This document shows positions 63,700-64,000 of a DNA stretch of 64,000 nt, one piece after another. This DNA comes from Cardiocondyla obscurior (Eukaryota; Arthropoda; Insecta; Hymenoptera; Formicidae). The stretch covers positions 2,976,001 to 3,040,000 of the forward strand of contig NC_091882.1 of assembly GCF_019399895.1 (NCBI RefSeq). Reading direction: 5' to 3'. Both the position numbers and the translations under genes were made by a program. Each line of letters begins with the position of its first letter. Positions within the stretch are counted from its first letter, which is position 1. The notes under the pieces were generated by a model. It saw only the letters and a program-made list of their open reading frames with translations. It made no database searches and had not been told where the DNA came from.

Positions 63700-63965
63700 T
63701 TTTATTTGACCGATTAAATGCCGGTGGATGGACACGGGCGGTGTCCCGCGCGGCACATCGTGGTTCACAGGATTCTTAAGACAAGGCGAGACATTAGGAC
63801 GAGACGATTAGCTGCGAGAGAACACGCAGATCCATCGATTTCTCCTCCTCGCGATCTCCACGTGGCCGGCGTATCGTCTCGACTGCGCAGTGGGTCGCGT
63901 AGGCCGGAAATGATCAGGCGATCGATAGAGCGCTGTGATTGGTCGGCGGCGTTCAAGTCACCCAT
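63700..63965 (-). other. Candidate exon 1 of minus-strand transcript
   Basis: The right boundary is arbitrary. The left end is the donor AAAA|GTGAGT at 63700/63699. The segment is less AT-rich than the rest of the array and contains an E-box CACGTG (63859-63864) and a CCAAT word on the minus strand near 63938, so the promoter may be close. Two short minus-strand open frames cover it but do not continue into exon 2 without a stop. Confidence 0.35.
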
Positions 63966-64000
63966 CTCTTCCCGGATAGCTTTTTGTACTTTCGTGCTGC

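Larger units (their letters stand above)
61762..63965 (-). ncRNA. Probable spliced minus-strand transcript, repeated exons
   Basis: Reading the minus strand from right to left gives six donors (all GTAAG-, GTAAA- or GTGAG-type) and six acceptors (five ending TTACAG or TTGCAG, one TTTAAG), alternating in the correct order. They define seven exons with introns of about 130-290 bases, normal for insects. No single open frame can be carried through all exons: stops appear at the joins of exons 1-2 and 2-3 and within exon 5. A long non-coding RNA is therefore the simplest reading. A small coding product, or a gene whose first exons lie beyond 64000, is possible. Both ends are uncertain. Confidence 0.45.
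54360..64000 (+). other. sbb: Start of second sbb intron (incomplete)
   Basis: The donor at 54360 opens an intron that does not close on the + strand in this window. No frame resembling the expected next sbb segment was found. 54.4-61.5 kb is AT-rich with T-runs, apart from CpG- or CT-rich pockets at about 57.9-58.9 and 59.7-60.8 kb, and holds no gene I recognise. 61.5-64 kb carries the minus-strand repeated-exon transcript described separately, which would be antisense to sbb if sbb continues past the edge. Confidence 0.65.

Noticed and set aside
61500..64000. CRISPR-like or prokaryotic repeat array
   Set aside because: Repeats are irregular in length and spacing, diverged, and bounded by eukaryotic splice sites. 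The window is animal DNA.

Overview
The window looks like nuclear genomic DNA from an insect, most likely a hymenopteran such as an ant. The evidence is a single widely spaced developmental gene with consensus GT-AG splice sites, very frequent CpG, many 10-20 base T or A runs, and no bacterial gene organisation. I infer the taxon from composition and gene identity and have not tested it by search. Almost all the short open frames here (60-200 codons) lie in CpG-rich non-coding DNA, usually overlap a frame on the other strand, and show no domain I recognise.

The one protein gene I can name is the orthologue of Drosophila scribbler/brakeless/master of thickveins (sbb), the insect counterpart of vertebrate ZNF608/ZNF609, on the + strand. 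Two of its exons are visible. The first coding exon starts at ATG 12558 and ends at the donor at 14312/14313. It encodes 585 residues: a low-complexity, His- and Ser-rich nuclear protein N-terminus carrying the family block FEYDDNEWDIGIG (residues 150-162) and the basic block KGLKMKIKRTKPG. The second exon (54236-54359) encodes the next 41 residues, with the family block GPCEPGTSV..EGIVWHE. The intron between them is 39.9 kb. The next exons, including the C2H2 finger, lie beyond the right edge.

Region by region: 1-11844 is upstream non-coding DNA, either intergenic or a 5' intron. 11845-12557 is 5' UTR with upstream ORFs and GA-rich stretches. 12558-14312 is the long coding exon. 14313-54235 is the giant intron, with several degenerate local tandem duplications, G-runs, possible Z-DNA tracts and a probable mariner-type terminus. 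54236-54359 is the short coding exon. 54360-64000 is the start of the next sbb intron.

The most unusual part is the right end. Between about 61.7 and 64 kb the MINUS strand contains a series of consensus splice sites that define a probable seven-exon transcript, antisense to sbb and possibly nested in it. Its exons are degenerate copies of one another: three copies of a purine-rich element just before a donor, two or three copies of an acceptor-proximal element, and two copies of a short exon. It has no continuous open frame that I can chain, so I treat it as an undescribed repeated-exon transcript, non-coding or with a small product. A second cryptic array of three related copies sits at 33.3-33.7 kb in the sbb intron.
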